From Mucilaginibacter sp. (GTDB lineage Bacteria; Bacteroidota; Bacteroidia; Sphingobacteriales; Sphingobacteriaceae): a stretch of DNA of 64,000 nucleotides. The DNA lies in assembly GCA_028288305.1 (NCBI GenBank), contig JAQBOA010000026.1:1-64000 (forward strand). The letters run 5' to 3'. The position numbers and the translations under genes are program-made. The notes beneath the pieces were generated by a model. That model had not been told where the DNA came from and searched no databases. It saw only the letters and a program-made list of their open reading frames with translations. Position 1 is the first letter of the stretch; every line of letters starts with the position of its first letter. This document shows, piece after piece, positions 26,397 through 33,223 of the stretch.

Positions 26397-27237
26397 GGGC
26401 GCTAAAAGAATAGTTCGTGAATTCCCCCCGCCAGTCCCGCCAGTTCAAGTGTCCACACTCAAGGAACGCCATAAATACAACATGCTATGATTGATATCGT
26501 ATCTAATTTCTGTCCCGCAATTAAATGGTCTTCTGCAACAGTGAATAAATAAAAATTAAAAGCCCTCAGAAATTAAGTGGCTGTTGCGCGACGTTAAAAT
26601 AAATGGTTGAGTAATGCATTTGAAAGCAAATGGTTATTCAGCCATTTGCTTTTTAGAATAGATGAAAAAGTAGAATATTAGCATGTTTAATTGCAATATA
26701 CAGGCAGATAAGGATTTGATTGGCTGCCTTTTTAGCCTCTCAGAGTGTTTTAAACGTTCTCTTTCTAATCTTTGTTGATATGCCGTTAACGAGTTTTTTC
26801 AGATTACAGGCAACGGCAGCCATAATCATACATTTGTTTGCCAGTTTAATGCCCTTTGTATTTACCTGTCTCATACCCGTAAAATTGATCAGGGTGCCCA
26901 TGAGGGAAGTTATTATGGTTTTATCACTTCAGTCCCCAGGTTTTCCAATATGTGTCGACCATAGCCGCCGGTTGACAGCTTAATTAAAAACCTGCTGCAG
27001 GTCAAAACCGAATTTTTGAACAAGCGTCTCATAAGTGTCGAGCCGACTGGTCAATTTGTTTCTTTTTTCAGCCCGGTCATTTGGCATCAGTAGGCGAGCA
27101 CGATGTCACCTCCAATATTCCTGTCATGGTAACGTTGCATATGGTGTCATCTTTAATTGGAAGGAAAGCCACCGTCCCATTGCCCGTTTAAGTTTTATAC
27201 AATATGCCATTCCGTTTATCTGCCGCATGCTTTTCTT
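26397..27237. other. Gap of 840 nt holding transposase debris
   Basis: Contains the decayed transposase end (26740-26931) and a second copy of the ccgccagttca-gtgtcc remnant at 26438-26454. Nothing else coding is supported. Confidence 0.5.
26740..26931 (-). pseudogene. C-terminal remnant of an IS1182-like transposase
   Basis: On the minus strand 62 codons between two stops read SLMGTLINFTGMRQVNTKGI, KLANKCMIMAAVACNLKKLV and a short basic tail. Bacteroidota IS1182-type transposases end with the same pattern (VEPVxGTLxNFxGMKRVNTRGI, ANKxxxMAAxAYNLKK), recalled from the family. The protein upstream of this point is lost or frameshifted (a TGA at 26929-26931) and no inverted repeat ends were identified. 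An old, immobile fragment next to the PAS gene. Confidence 0.7.
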
Positions 27238-28551
27238 CTATTTTTTTCTATCCACACCTGCGGTCTGCGCGGTGATCTCCCGGATGATCTCATCCATGTG
27301 GAGCGCGACTTCTTTAATCTTTTCAATGATCACCGGATCAGGGTCGGATTCCAACAGGTGGGCCAGTCCCAGGAGGTTGGCAACAGGCGCGCGCACCTTG
27401 TGTGATTGTATCCAGGCAATTTCCAGCAGCTTTGCATTCTGCTGTTTTATCTGTTCGAGATATTGCTGCTGTTCGGTAATGTCCCGTAAAAAGCAGTTGA
27501 CGCCTATGACGTGGTGCTGCTGGTCATAGATCGGATTGAAGCTGAGTTCTTCGAATCGAAGCTCGCCTTCAATCTCCCTTTGCCTTACTATCCGGAAGGC
27601 TTCGCCTTTAAACGCCAGGTTATAACTGTCCAATATGGGTTTCATCATTCCCTGCTCGAAGTCTGTATTGGTGATGTTTTGTTCCGTTTTCCCGGTCAGC
27701 AGCTCGACTCTTTCCCAGAAAGCCTGATTGCCTGTGATTATATTGAACTTACAGTCTACCGACCAGATCAGGTCGTGCGTATTGTTGATAAGGGCCCGCA
27801 GGTTGTGTTCTTCCCTTATCAACTTTTCCTGTATCCGCTTTTGTCCTGTAATATCGACGAAATATACTGCTATACCGTCTTTGGTAGGATACACATACAT
27901 AGACCCCCATGTATCCACCGGAGCGTAGTATTCTTCAAAATGGATACTGATGCGTTCTTTCATGACCCGGTTATATTCCGAAAAGAATTTTCCTTCAAGG
28001 GAACGCGGAAAGTACTTCCAGATATTTTTGCCCAGGACGTCCTCCCGTTTCTGACAGAGTATGCGCTCGGCCTCTTTATTGAAATACGTAATTTCCCACT
28101 CTCTGTTTACAGCATAAAAGCCATCCGTAATGCTTTCCAGGATATTTTCTATTTCATCGGTCTTTTCTTTCACCGCCTTTTCGGCCTGTACCTTTTTATC
28201 AATATCAATAGCCATCACTAATTTTGCTTTCCGTCCTTGAAAACAGGTACCATGCGAATAGATGTGCACGTAAAACAGTTCGCCATTTTTTCTTTTATGA
28301 ACAAACCGTCCTACATCAAAATGGGTTTCTGGAAGGAGCTTATTGATCTGGTAAAACGCTTCGTGTTCTTCGGAAGGACGGATGTTAATAGCGTTCAGCG
28401 ATAAAAATTCATCCCTGGTATAACCATACTGCTCAAGGGCAACACTGTTAACCTCAAGCATTTGATAGCTGGTACTGTCAAAAATATACAACGGCGCAGG
28501 GATTTCATAAAGCAGCCGTTGATATTCTGAACCATTAAAAGGTTCCATCAT
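27238..28551 (-). CDS. Multi-PAS protein ending in a histidine-kinase-like dimerisation helix, no ATPase domain
   Basis: 437 aa. Three PAS domains lie at about residues 10-125, 135-250 and 255-375 (LYIFDSTSYQMLEVNSVALEQYG, FYAVNREWEITYFNKEAERIL, SVDCKFNIITGNQAFWERV). The tail IAWIQSHKVRAPVANLLGLA resembles an H-box, with IIREITAQTAGVDRKK closing the protein. There is no N, G1 or G2 box, so it cannot autophosphorylate alone. Such ATPase-less PAS proteins are common in Bacteroidota and may be natural. The C-terminus faces the transposase debris, so truncation is also possible. Visibly richer in G+C than its neighbours. Confidence 0.82.
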   Translation of the reverse strand: MMEPFNGSEYQRLLYEIPAPLYIFDSTSYQMLEVNSVALEQYGYTRDEFLSLNAINIRPSEEHEAFYQINKLLPETHFDVGRFVHKRKNGELFYVHIYSHGTCFQGRKAKLVMAIDIDKKVQAEKAVKEKTDEIENILESITDGFYAVNREWEITYFNKEAERILCQKREDVLGKNIWKYFPRSLEGKFFSEYNRVMKERISIHFEEYYAPVDTWGSMYVYPTKDGIAVYFVDITGQKRIQEKLIREEHNLRALINNTHDLIWSVDCKFNIITGNQAFWERVELLTGKTEQNITNTDFEQGMMKPILDSYNLAFKGEAFRIVRQREIEGELRFEELSFNPIYDQQHHVIGVNCFLRDITEQQQYLEQIKQQNAKLLEIAWIQSHKVRAPVANLLGLAHLLESDPDPVIIEKIKEVALHMDEIIREITAQTAGVDRKK

Positions 28552-28590
28552 AACCCACTCTTTTTATCACTAATTAATACCACTTGTCCG

Positions 28591-28598
28591 CAAAAATA
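28591..28598 (-). promoter_or_regulatory. Predicted -7 element TATTTTTG of the PAS protein gene
   Basis: Exact TAnnTTTG match on the minus strand, 40 nt upstream of the start codon at 28551. Confidence 0.5.
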
Positions 28599-28771
28599 GC
28601 ACTATGCTGTTTTTATGCGTTATCATAAAGGTAAATTAATTTCATTTAATTTAACTTAACTGGGTTAAGTGATTGATTTTTTTCAGCCTGGAACAACATC
28701 TTTATGAAATGCACGCAGCTAATTTCTGTCCCCCGTCTCTCGCAGAGTACCCTGCGGAACGAAATCCCAAT

Positions 28772-30496
28772 TCAACTAAAACTCCCTTTCTTAAACTCCT
28801 CAATAGCATGGTTAGCTGCCCTTGCCGTCAATGCCATAAAAGTAAGCGAAGGATTTTGCACACCGGTCGAAGTCATACATGCGCCATCGGTTACAAAAAC
28901 ATTCGGACAGGCGTGCAACTGGTTCCATTGGTTTAGTAAAGAAGTTTTTGGGTCTTTGCCCATCCTTACGCCGCCAACTTCGTGTATATCCAAACCAGGA
29001 GGCCAATGGTTATCATTGGGGCTTATATCTTTACAGCCTGCCTTTTCCAGCATTTCTGCACCTTGTACTAAAAAGTCTTTAAATAACTTTTCATCATTTT
29101 CGTCATAGTCAACAGAAACAGTCAGCAGGGGAATACCCCAGGCATCTTTTTGGTCCTTGCTTAAATAAACGTGGTTGGTTTCTTTAGGTATAGTCTCGCC
29201 TTGCATCATCATATAAATACTCCATGGGCCGGGTTCAGTAAGATTATTTTTATAATCGGCTCCAATTTGCGGGCCTTCGGTATGGTGTCCCCAACCCGGG
29301 CGGGTAGCTGTATAAAATACCATATATCCTCTCAAAAAGTCGGTTTCCTGCTTATGTACATTACGGAAATTAGGCATCATCACGGCAGTTGGCCTGCGCC
29401 CGTAATAATAAGAATCTTCGTAGCCTTCCATTTTTGCGGTAAGGGAGCCGCGATAGTTTTGGAAGGCGATAAATTTACCCATCAAACCATTATCATTACC
29501 CAAACCATTAGGGAAGCGGGCCGATGTTGAATTCAGTAAAATAAGATTGGTATTTAAAGCAGCTGCGTTAACAAAAATAATTTTTGCATAATATTCCGTT
29601 GTTTCCTTTGTATGCGCATTGATAACCCTCACGCCGGTTGCTTTTCCTTTTTTATCATCATAAATAATAGAATGCACCACAGAATCGGGAAGTATAGTCA
29701 GGTTGCCGGTTTTATTTGCAGTAGGAAGAGTAGACGAGTTGGAGCTGAAATATCCCCCGAAAGGGCAACCCCGTTGACATAAATTGCGGGCCTGGCATTG
29801 TCCGCGGCCTTGTTCAAGGTGTATTTCTTTAGGTTTGGTCAAATGTGCACATCGTCCGATGATCACATGGCGGTCTTTATAATTCTCCATGATCCTTTTT
29901 TGGATCACTTTTTCCACCGCATTCATTTCCCAGGGCGGCAAAAACTCACTGTCGGGTAAGGTATCTAAGCCGTCGTGGTTACCGCTTATGCCTGCGAATA
30001 ATTCCACATGACTATACCAGGGCGCCAAATCATCATACCTTATAGGCCAGTCGACCGCGTAATTATCTCTTGCCGGACCTTCGAAATCGTATTTGCTCCA
30101 GCGTTGTGTTTGTCTTGCCCATAATAGCGATTTACCGCCAACCTGGTAGCCGCGTATCCAATCGAACGGTTTTTCCTGTATGTAGGGATGTTCTTTGTCC
30201 TTAACAAAAAAATGTTCCGTACTTTCCTCAAAGGCATAACATTTACTAACAACAGGATTTTCTTCTTTAACCTTCAAAGGCAACTCGGTATGGTGTTTAA
30301 AATCCCAGGGATTTTTGGTTGCGGTAGGGTAATCCTTTAGGTGGACAACATTTTTGCCACGCTCTAAAATCAAAGTTTTTAGACCACCCTCGCATAGCTC
30401 TTTAGCAGCCCAGCCACCACTGATACCCGAACCGATAACGATAGCATCATAAGTATGATCTTTAGTTGGAGTATAATTAAAATCGCCTGTTGACAT
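28772..30496 (-). CDS. GMC family FAD-dependent oxidoreductase (paralog)
   Basis: 574 aa. FAD motif YDAIVIGSGISGGWAAKEL is identical in form to the copy at 10647. A Cys-rich CQARNLCQRGCPFGGYF stretch and the C-terminal RMGKDPKTSLL and VFVTDGACMTSTGVQNPSL follow. Probably oxidises a sugar or glycoside hydroxyl. Again no signal peptide and no small-subunit gene nearby. The two copies differ throughout (for example GGVRMG here and GTARMG there), so this is an old duplication or two separate acquisitions. Confidence 0.9.
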   Translation of the reverse strand: MSTGDFNYTPTKDHTYDAIVIGSGISGGWAAKELCEGGLKTLILERGKNVVHLKDYPTATKNPWDFKHHTELPLKVKEENPVVSKCYAFEESTEHFFVKDKEHPYIQEKPFDWIRGYQVGGKSLLWARQTQRWSKYDFEGPARDNYAVDWPIRYDDLAPWYSHVELFAGISGNHDGLDTLPDSEFLPPWEMNAVEKVIQKRIMENYKDRHVIIGRCAHLTKPKEIHLEQGRGQCQARNLCQRGCPFGGYFSSNSSTLPTANKTGNLTILPDSVVHSIIYDDKKGKATGVRVINAHTKETTEYYAKIIFVNAAALNTNLILLNSTSARFPNGLGNDNGLMGKFIAFQNYRGSLTAKMEGYEDSYYYGRRPTAVMMPNFRNVHKQETDFLRGYMVFYTATRPGWGHHTEGPQIGADYKNNLTEPGPWSIYMMMQGETIPKETNHVYLSKDQKDAWGIPLLTVSVDYDENDEKLFKDFLVQGAEMLEKAGCKDISPNDNHWPPGLDIHEVGGVRMGKDPKTSLLNQWNQLHACPNVFVTDGACMTSTGVQNPSLTFMALTARAANHAIEEFKKGSFS

Positions 30497-30537
30497 ATTT
30501 GGAAAGTTTATAATTGGAAGGCTAATATAAGAAATTT

Positions 30538-30617
30538 GTAGAGATGCAATATTTTGCGTCTCGGGAGATGTAATATTTTACAGCATAGTCCAGAGACACA
30601 ATATTTTGTGTCTCTAC
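30538..30617. repeat. Three tandem variants of a gagacgcaa/ttgcgtctc palindrome
   Basis: Hairpins at 30541-30562 (gagatgcaatattttgcg, then tctc), 30565-30581 (a degenerate copy) and 30592-30615 (agagacacaatattttgtg, then tctct) sit side by side, with outer gtagaga/tctctac arms. The same core occurs at 58953-58976 and 59004-59025. It fills the gap between the divergent GMC and MOSC genes. Confidence 0.8.
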
Positions 30618-30629
30618 AGCATTATTTCA

Positions 30630-30637
30630 TATTTTTG
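30630..30637 (+). promoter_or_regulatory. Predicted -7 element TATTTTTG of the MOSC gene
   Basis: Exact TAnnTTTG match, 22 nt before the ATG at 30660. It favours that ATG over the upstream in-frame start at 30606, which would lie before the promoter. Confidence 0.6.
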
Positions 30638-30659
30638 CTCAAAACCCCGATTAATACCC

Positions 30660-31496
30660 ATGCTGCAAATAAGCGAATTGTACATTTACCCCATAAAATC
30701 ATTAGCCGGAATTTCAGTTAAAGAAGCGCGGGTAACTCCAACCGGCTTTGAGCACGACAGGCGTCGGATGCTGGTTGATGAAAACAACCTGTTCATTTCG
30801 CAAAGAGAAGCCCCGCAAATGGCACTGATGCAGACAGCAATTGAGCCTACCGGTTTAAAAATTACCTATAAAGGAAATCACTTATTTGTTTCCTTTTTAA
30901 CTCCCCCGCCGGTTGGCGGAGACCGGGGCACGGTAACCATCTGGGATGATACCTGCATTGCCGAATACGTTAGCAAAGAAGCAGATCAATGGTTCTCCTC
31001 CATGCTTGGGATAAATTGCAGGCTGGTTTATTTACCTGATGATACTAAACGGATCGTTGATCAAAGGTACGCTCCCGAAAATGCAATAACTTCATTTGCA
31101 GATGCCTATCCTTTTTTAATAATCGGACAGGCATCGTTAGATGATTTAAACAGCCGTTTATCCGAACCGTTGCCTATGAACAGGTTCCGGCCCAACATGG
31201 TTTTTACAGGTGGTAAGCCATTTGAAGAAGACACAATGGCCTGTTTTACAATTGATGATATTGAATTTTATGGCGTAAAATTATGTGCGCGATGCTCAAT
31301 TACAACTATTGATCAAAGCAACGCAGCAAGAGGAAAAGAACCTTTAAAAACATTGGCAGCCCACCGGCAAAAAGAAAACAAAATTTTATTCGGCCAAAAC
31401 CTGGTGCATAAAGGAGATGGGATAGTCAGAGTAGGGGATACAATAAAGGTTTTAAAACTTAACCATGAAGAAAGGTTTATGGTGACTGTGGGATAG
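30660..31496 (+). CDS. MOSC domain-containing protein (YcbX/mARC-like)
   Basis: 278 aa from ATG 30660. An N-terminal MOSC beta-barrel (LYIYPIKSLAGISVKEARV, FEHDRRRMLVDENNLFISQR) precedes the molybdenum-cofactor-binding MOSC domain (NRFRPNMVFTGGKPFEEDTMACFTI, KLCARCSITTIDQ with the conserved Cys, then GKEPLKTLA). Relatives reduce N-hydroxylated compounds with electrons from partner flavoproteins. It lacks the C-terminal ferredoxin domain of E. coli YcbX. The start is supported by the promoter position. Confidence 0.9.
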   Translation: MLQISELYIYPIKSLAGISVKEARVTPTGFEHDRRRMLVDENNLFISQREAPQMALMQTAIEPTGLKITYKGNHLFVSFLTPPPVGGDRGTVTIWDDTCIAEYVSKEADQWFSSMLGINCRLVYLPDDTKRIVDQRYAPENAITSFADAYPFLIIGQASLDDLNSRLSEPLPMNRFRPNMVFTGGKPFEEDTMACFTIDDIEFYGVKLCARCSITTIDQSNAARGKEPLKTLAAHRQKENKILFGQNLVHKGDGIVRVGDTIKVLKLNHEERFMVTVG

Positions 31497-31534
31497 GATG
31501 CTAATCCAATTGTCGCAAGAATATAATAACAAAT

Positions 31535-31624
31535 TTGTCATCCTGAACAGAGTGAAGGATCTTGAAGCGACGAGTTGCCCATTTGCATGGCGTACAAGAA
31601 GCTTCACTTTGTTACCCATGACAA
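31535..31624. repeat. Imperfect hairpin beginning gtcatcctgaacagagtgaa
   Basis: The left arm from 31535 (ttgtcatcctgaacagagtg) and the right arm to 31624 (gcttcactttgttacccatg) pair imperfectly around a 40-nt loop. The sequence gtcatcctga-cgaagtgaagga is a well-known repeat found across many Bacteroidota genomes, recalled and not searched. It lies between the MOSC and SelW-like genes. Confidence 0.7.
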
Positions 31625-31648
31625 CGTATTTAATTAATACGGTATTAA

Positions 31649-31656
31649 TAAATTTG
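31649..31656 (+). promoter_or_regulatory. Predicted -7 element TAAATTTG of the SelW-like gene
   Basis: Exact TAnnTTTG match only 5 nt upstream of ATG 31661. Transcription would start at or beside the start codon, implying a leaderless mRNA. A palindrome gtatttaattaatac (31626-31640) lies just upstream. Confidence 0.5.
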
Positions 31657-31660
31657 ACAA

Positions 31661-31939
31661 ATGAAACCAACCGTTACTATAGAATATTGTCCTAAATGTA
31701 ACTGGCTGCTCCGGGCTGCTTACATGGCGCAGGAGTTGCTTACTACCTTTTCGGATGAGCTGTATGGCGTAACGCTTCAGCCCAGTGAAACAGAAGGTCG
31801 GTATATTATCCGCATCGACGATAATCCGATTTTCGACCGGAAGGAGAAGGGACGTTTCCCCGAAATTAAAGAACTTAAACAATTAGTACGGGACAGTGTA
31901 TGTCCTGACAAAAATTTAGGCCATTCGGACAAGAAATAA
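31661..31939 (+). CDS. SelT/SelW/SelH (Rdx) family thioredoxin-like protein
   Basis: 92 aa, usual size. The redox motif C10-P-K-C13 sits in IEYCPKCNWLLRAAYMAQELL, replacing the CxxU of animal selenoproteins. The strand DNPIFDRKEKGRFPEIKELKQLVRD completes the Rdx fold. Probably a small cytosolic oxidoreductase of undefined partner. The upstream -7 element lies so close that the transcript may be leaderless. Confidence 0.92.
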   Translation: MKPTVTIEYCPKCNWLLRAAYMAQELLTTFSDELYGVTLQPSETEGRYIIRIDDNPIFDRKEKGRFPEIKELKQLVRDSVCPDKNLGHSDKK

Positions 31940-31993
31940 AAATGTTATATTTACACTTTAAGCCAGAATAAACCAACAATAATACCTTTTACT

Positions 31994-32001
31994 TACCTTT
32001 G
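31994..32001 (+). promoter_or_regulatory. Predicted -7 element TACCTTTG of the Rrf2 regulator gene
   Basis: Exact TAnnTTTG match, 17 nt before the start codon at 32019. Confidence 0.6.
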
Positions 32002-32018
32002 TATTTGTAAATTTTAAA

Positions 32019-32456
32019 ATGCTTTCTAAAAAAACCAAATACGCTATTAAAGCCCTGGTAATACTGGGGAAAAATGCGGATAAACCTCCAATGCAAATTT
32101 CAAAAATAGCTGAAGAGGAACGTATACCCAAAAAATTTCTGGAACAGATATTATTAGATTTAAGGAATGCCGGGTTCCTGTACAGTAAAAAAGGTGCCGG
32201 CGGTGGCTATAGTCTCAATAAAGATCCTAAAGAAATATTCCTGGTAAGTATAATGCGTATAACCGACGGCCCGATAGCTATGGTACCATGCGCCAGTCTT
32301 AATTTTTACCATAAATGCGAGGAATGCAAACAGGAAACTACCTGCGGCATCAGGGATGTATTTGTGGAAGTTAGGGATGCAACGCTAAAAATATTATCGG
32401 AAACGAGTATAGCGGATATTATTGCAAGGGAGAATACGCTGATTTTTAATGTTTAA
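32019..32456 (+). CDS. Rrf2 family transcriptional regulator
   Basis: 145 aa. N-terminal winged helix (KKTKYAIKALVILGK, IPKKFLEQILLDLRNAGFLYSKKGAGGGYSL) as in IscR/CymR proteins. Four cysteines lie in the sensor region: C91, C100, C103 and C109 (PCASLNFYHKCEECKQETTC). IscR-type regulators use three of these to hold an Fe-S cluster. It lies 1.2 kb upstream of the sulfate assimilation operon, codirectional, and is a good candidate for its regulator. That link is an inference from position. Confidence 0.9.
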   Translation: MLSKKTKYAIKALVILGKNADKPPMQISKIAEEERIPKKFLEQILLDLRNAGFLYSKKGAGGGYSLNKDPKEIFLVSIMRITDGPIAMVPCASLNFYHKCEECKQETTCGIRDVFVEVRDATLKILSETSIADIIARENTLIFNV

Positions 32457-32501
32457 TTAAGTATAAAATACTAATTAGTTCGTTTTTAAAAGAAAGTTGT
32501 A

Positions 32502-32975
32502 ATGGATACAAAGCTTGACAGTCCTGGCGTAAAAATACCTCCTCCATTATTTTATGTGGTTACTTTTTTGCTTTCCGTATTCATTCAGAAACATTTTTTT
32601 ATTAATTATTTTATTTTTCAAAGTTTACCCTTTAAAATAGCTGCAGTTGTTTTAATTTTAATTTCTTTAACATTCATTATTCCTGCATTGCTGCAGTTTA
32701 TTAAAACTAAAAATACGGTAATAACTGTTAAGCCCGCTAACTCATTGCAGGTATCAGGTGTCTATTCCGTTAGTCGTAATCCAATGTATTTAGGGCTATT
32801 GCTTCTTTATGCTGGTTTGGTTTTTCTGGCTGGTAATTGGTGGACAATCATTTTTATGCCCGTATTAATAACTGCTATTACCCTCTTGATTATCCTGCCG
32901 GAAGAACATTATTTACAAAGAGAATTTGGAGAAACCTATTCTTTATATAAAGAAAAAGTAAGACGGTGGCTTTGA
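32502..32975 (+). CDS. Isoprenylcysteine carboxylmethyltransferase/PEMT-like membrane protein
   Basis: 157 aa with about four hydrophobic segments. The conserved tail GVYSVSRNPMYLGLLLLYAG, then EEHYLQREFGETYSLYKEKVRRWL, identifies the ICMT/phospholipid methyltransferase superfamily, in which SAM is bound near RNPMY and the EE motif. The bacterial methyl acceptor is not known. A palindrome ACTAATTAGT lies about 25 nt upstream. Confidence 0.88.
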   Translation: MDTKLDSPGVKIPPPLFYVVTFLLSVFIQKHFFINYFIFQSLPFKIAAVVLILISLTFIIPALLQFIKTKNTVITVKPANSLQVSGVYSVSRNPMYLGLLLLYAGLVFLAGNWWTIIFMPVLITAITLLIILPEEHYLQREFGETYSLYKEKVRRWL

Positions 32976-33045
32976 TAAATAATTCCAGGGACAAACTGAA
33001 TAAATGTAATTCCAAAGTAAAATACAACTTTTTTCATTTTAATTC

Positions 33046-33063
33046 TACTAATTCCCTATAGTA
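33046..33063 (+). promoter_or_regulatory. Candidate operator TACTA-N8-TAGTA upstream of the sulfate operon promoter
   Basis: The inverted half-sites TACTA (33046-33050) and TAGTA (33059-33063) flank attccctat. They sit 5 nt upstream of the -7 element, across the expected -33 region, where a bound protein would block or recruit polymerase. The nearby Rrf2 regulator is a plausible binder. Inference only. Confidence 0.4.
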
Positions 33064-33067
33064 TGTA

Positions 33068-33075
33068 TATATTTG
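33068..33075 (+). promoter_or_regulatory. Predicted -7 element TATATTTG of the sulfate assimilation operon
   Basis: Exact TAnnTTTG match placed so that transcription would start around the leader ATG at 33080. The leader peptide would then be read from a leaderless or nearly leaderless end. Confidence 0.65.
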
Positions 33076-33079
33076 TGAT

Positions 33080-33145
33080 ATGAAAAGAATTTACTCTTAC
33101 TATAATAAAGCGATGATGTATTGCTGTATGCAACACAATGGTTGA
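33080..33145 (+). CDS. Cys/Met-rich leader peptide of the sulfate operon attenuator
   Basis: A 21-codon ORF: ATG at 33080-33082, then KRIYSYYNKA, followed by MMYCCMQHNG and TGA at 33143-33145. Two adjacent Cys codons (TGC TGT, 33122-33127) lie between MM and M, a strong bias to sulfur amino acids in so short a peptide. The stop codon overlaps the 5' strand of a predicted antiterminator (33144-33151), and an intrinsic terminator follows at 33173-33202. The arrangement is what a ribosome-mediated attenuator needs: stalling at Cys codons frees the antiterminator and permits readthrough into sulfite reductase. Too short for standard gene finders. Confidence 0.8.
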   Translation: MKRIYSYYNKAMMYCCMQHNG

Positions 33146-33202
33146 GGGCTTTATTTATATATTTAATTTAAGCCTCTTTAGCTAAGCCAAAGAGGTTTTT
33201 TT
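33144..33202 (+). terminator. Attenuator: antiterminator and intrinsic terminator before the sulfite reductase gene
   Basis: Terminator stem CCTCTTT (33173-33179) with AAAGAGG (33189-33195), nine-base loop, then seven T (33196-33202). Alternative pairing: gagggctt (33144-33151) with aagcctc (33170-33176), seven pairs and one bulged G, which uses up the 5' half of the terminator stem. The first strand begins within the leader TGA, so a ribosome finishing the leader would mask it. This explains a choice between termination (Cys sufficient) and readthrough (Cys starved). Confidence 0.78.
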
Positions 33203-33223
33203 ATAACAATTAATTATCACATT

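Noticed and set aside
27511..28221. Long plus-strand frame (236 codons) opposite the PAS protein gene
   Set aside because: It is antisense to clear PAS domains in the other strand and shows no family pattern.
33080..33202. A cobalamin, SAM or other known riboswitch before the sulfate operon
   Set aside because: The leader of about 120 nt lacks the conserved cores I would expect, and the Cys-rich ORF with alternative stems explains it better.
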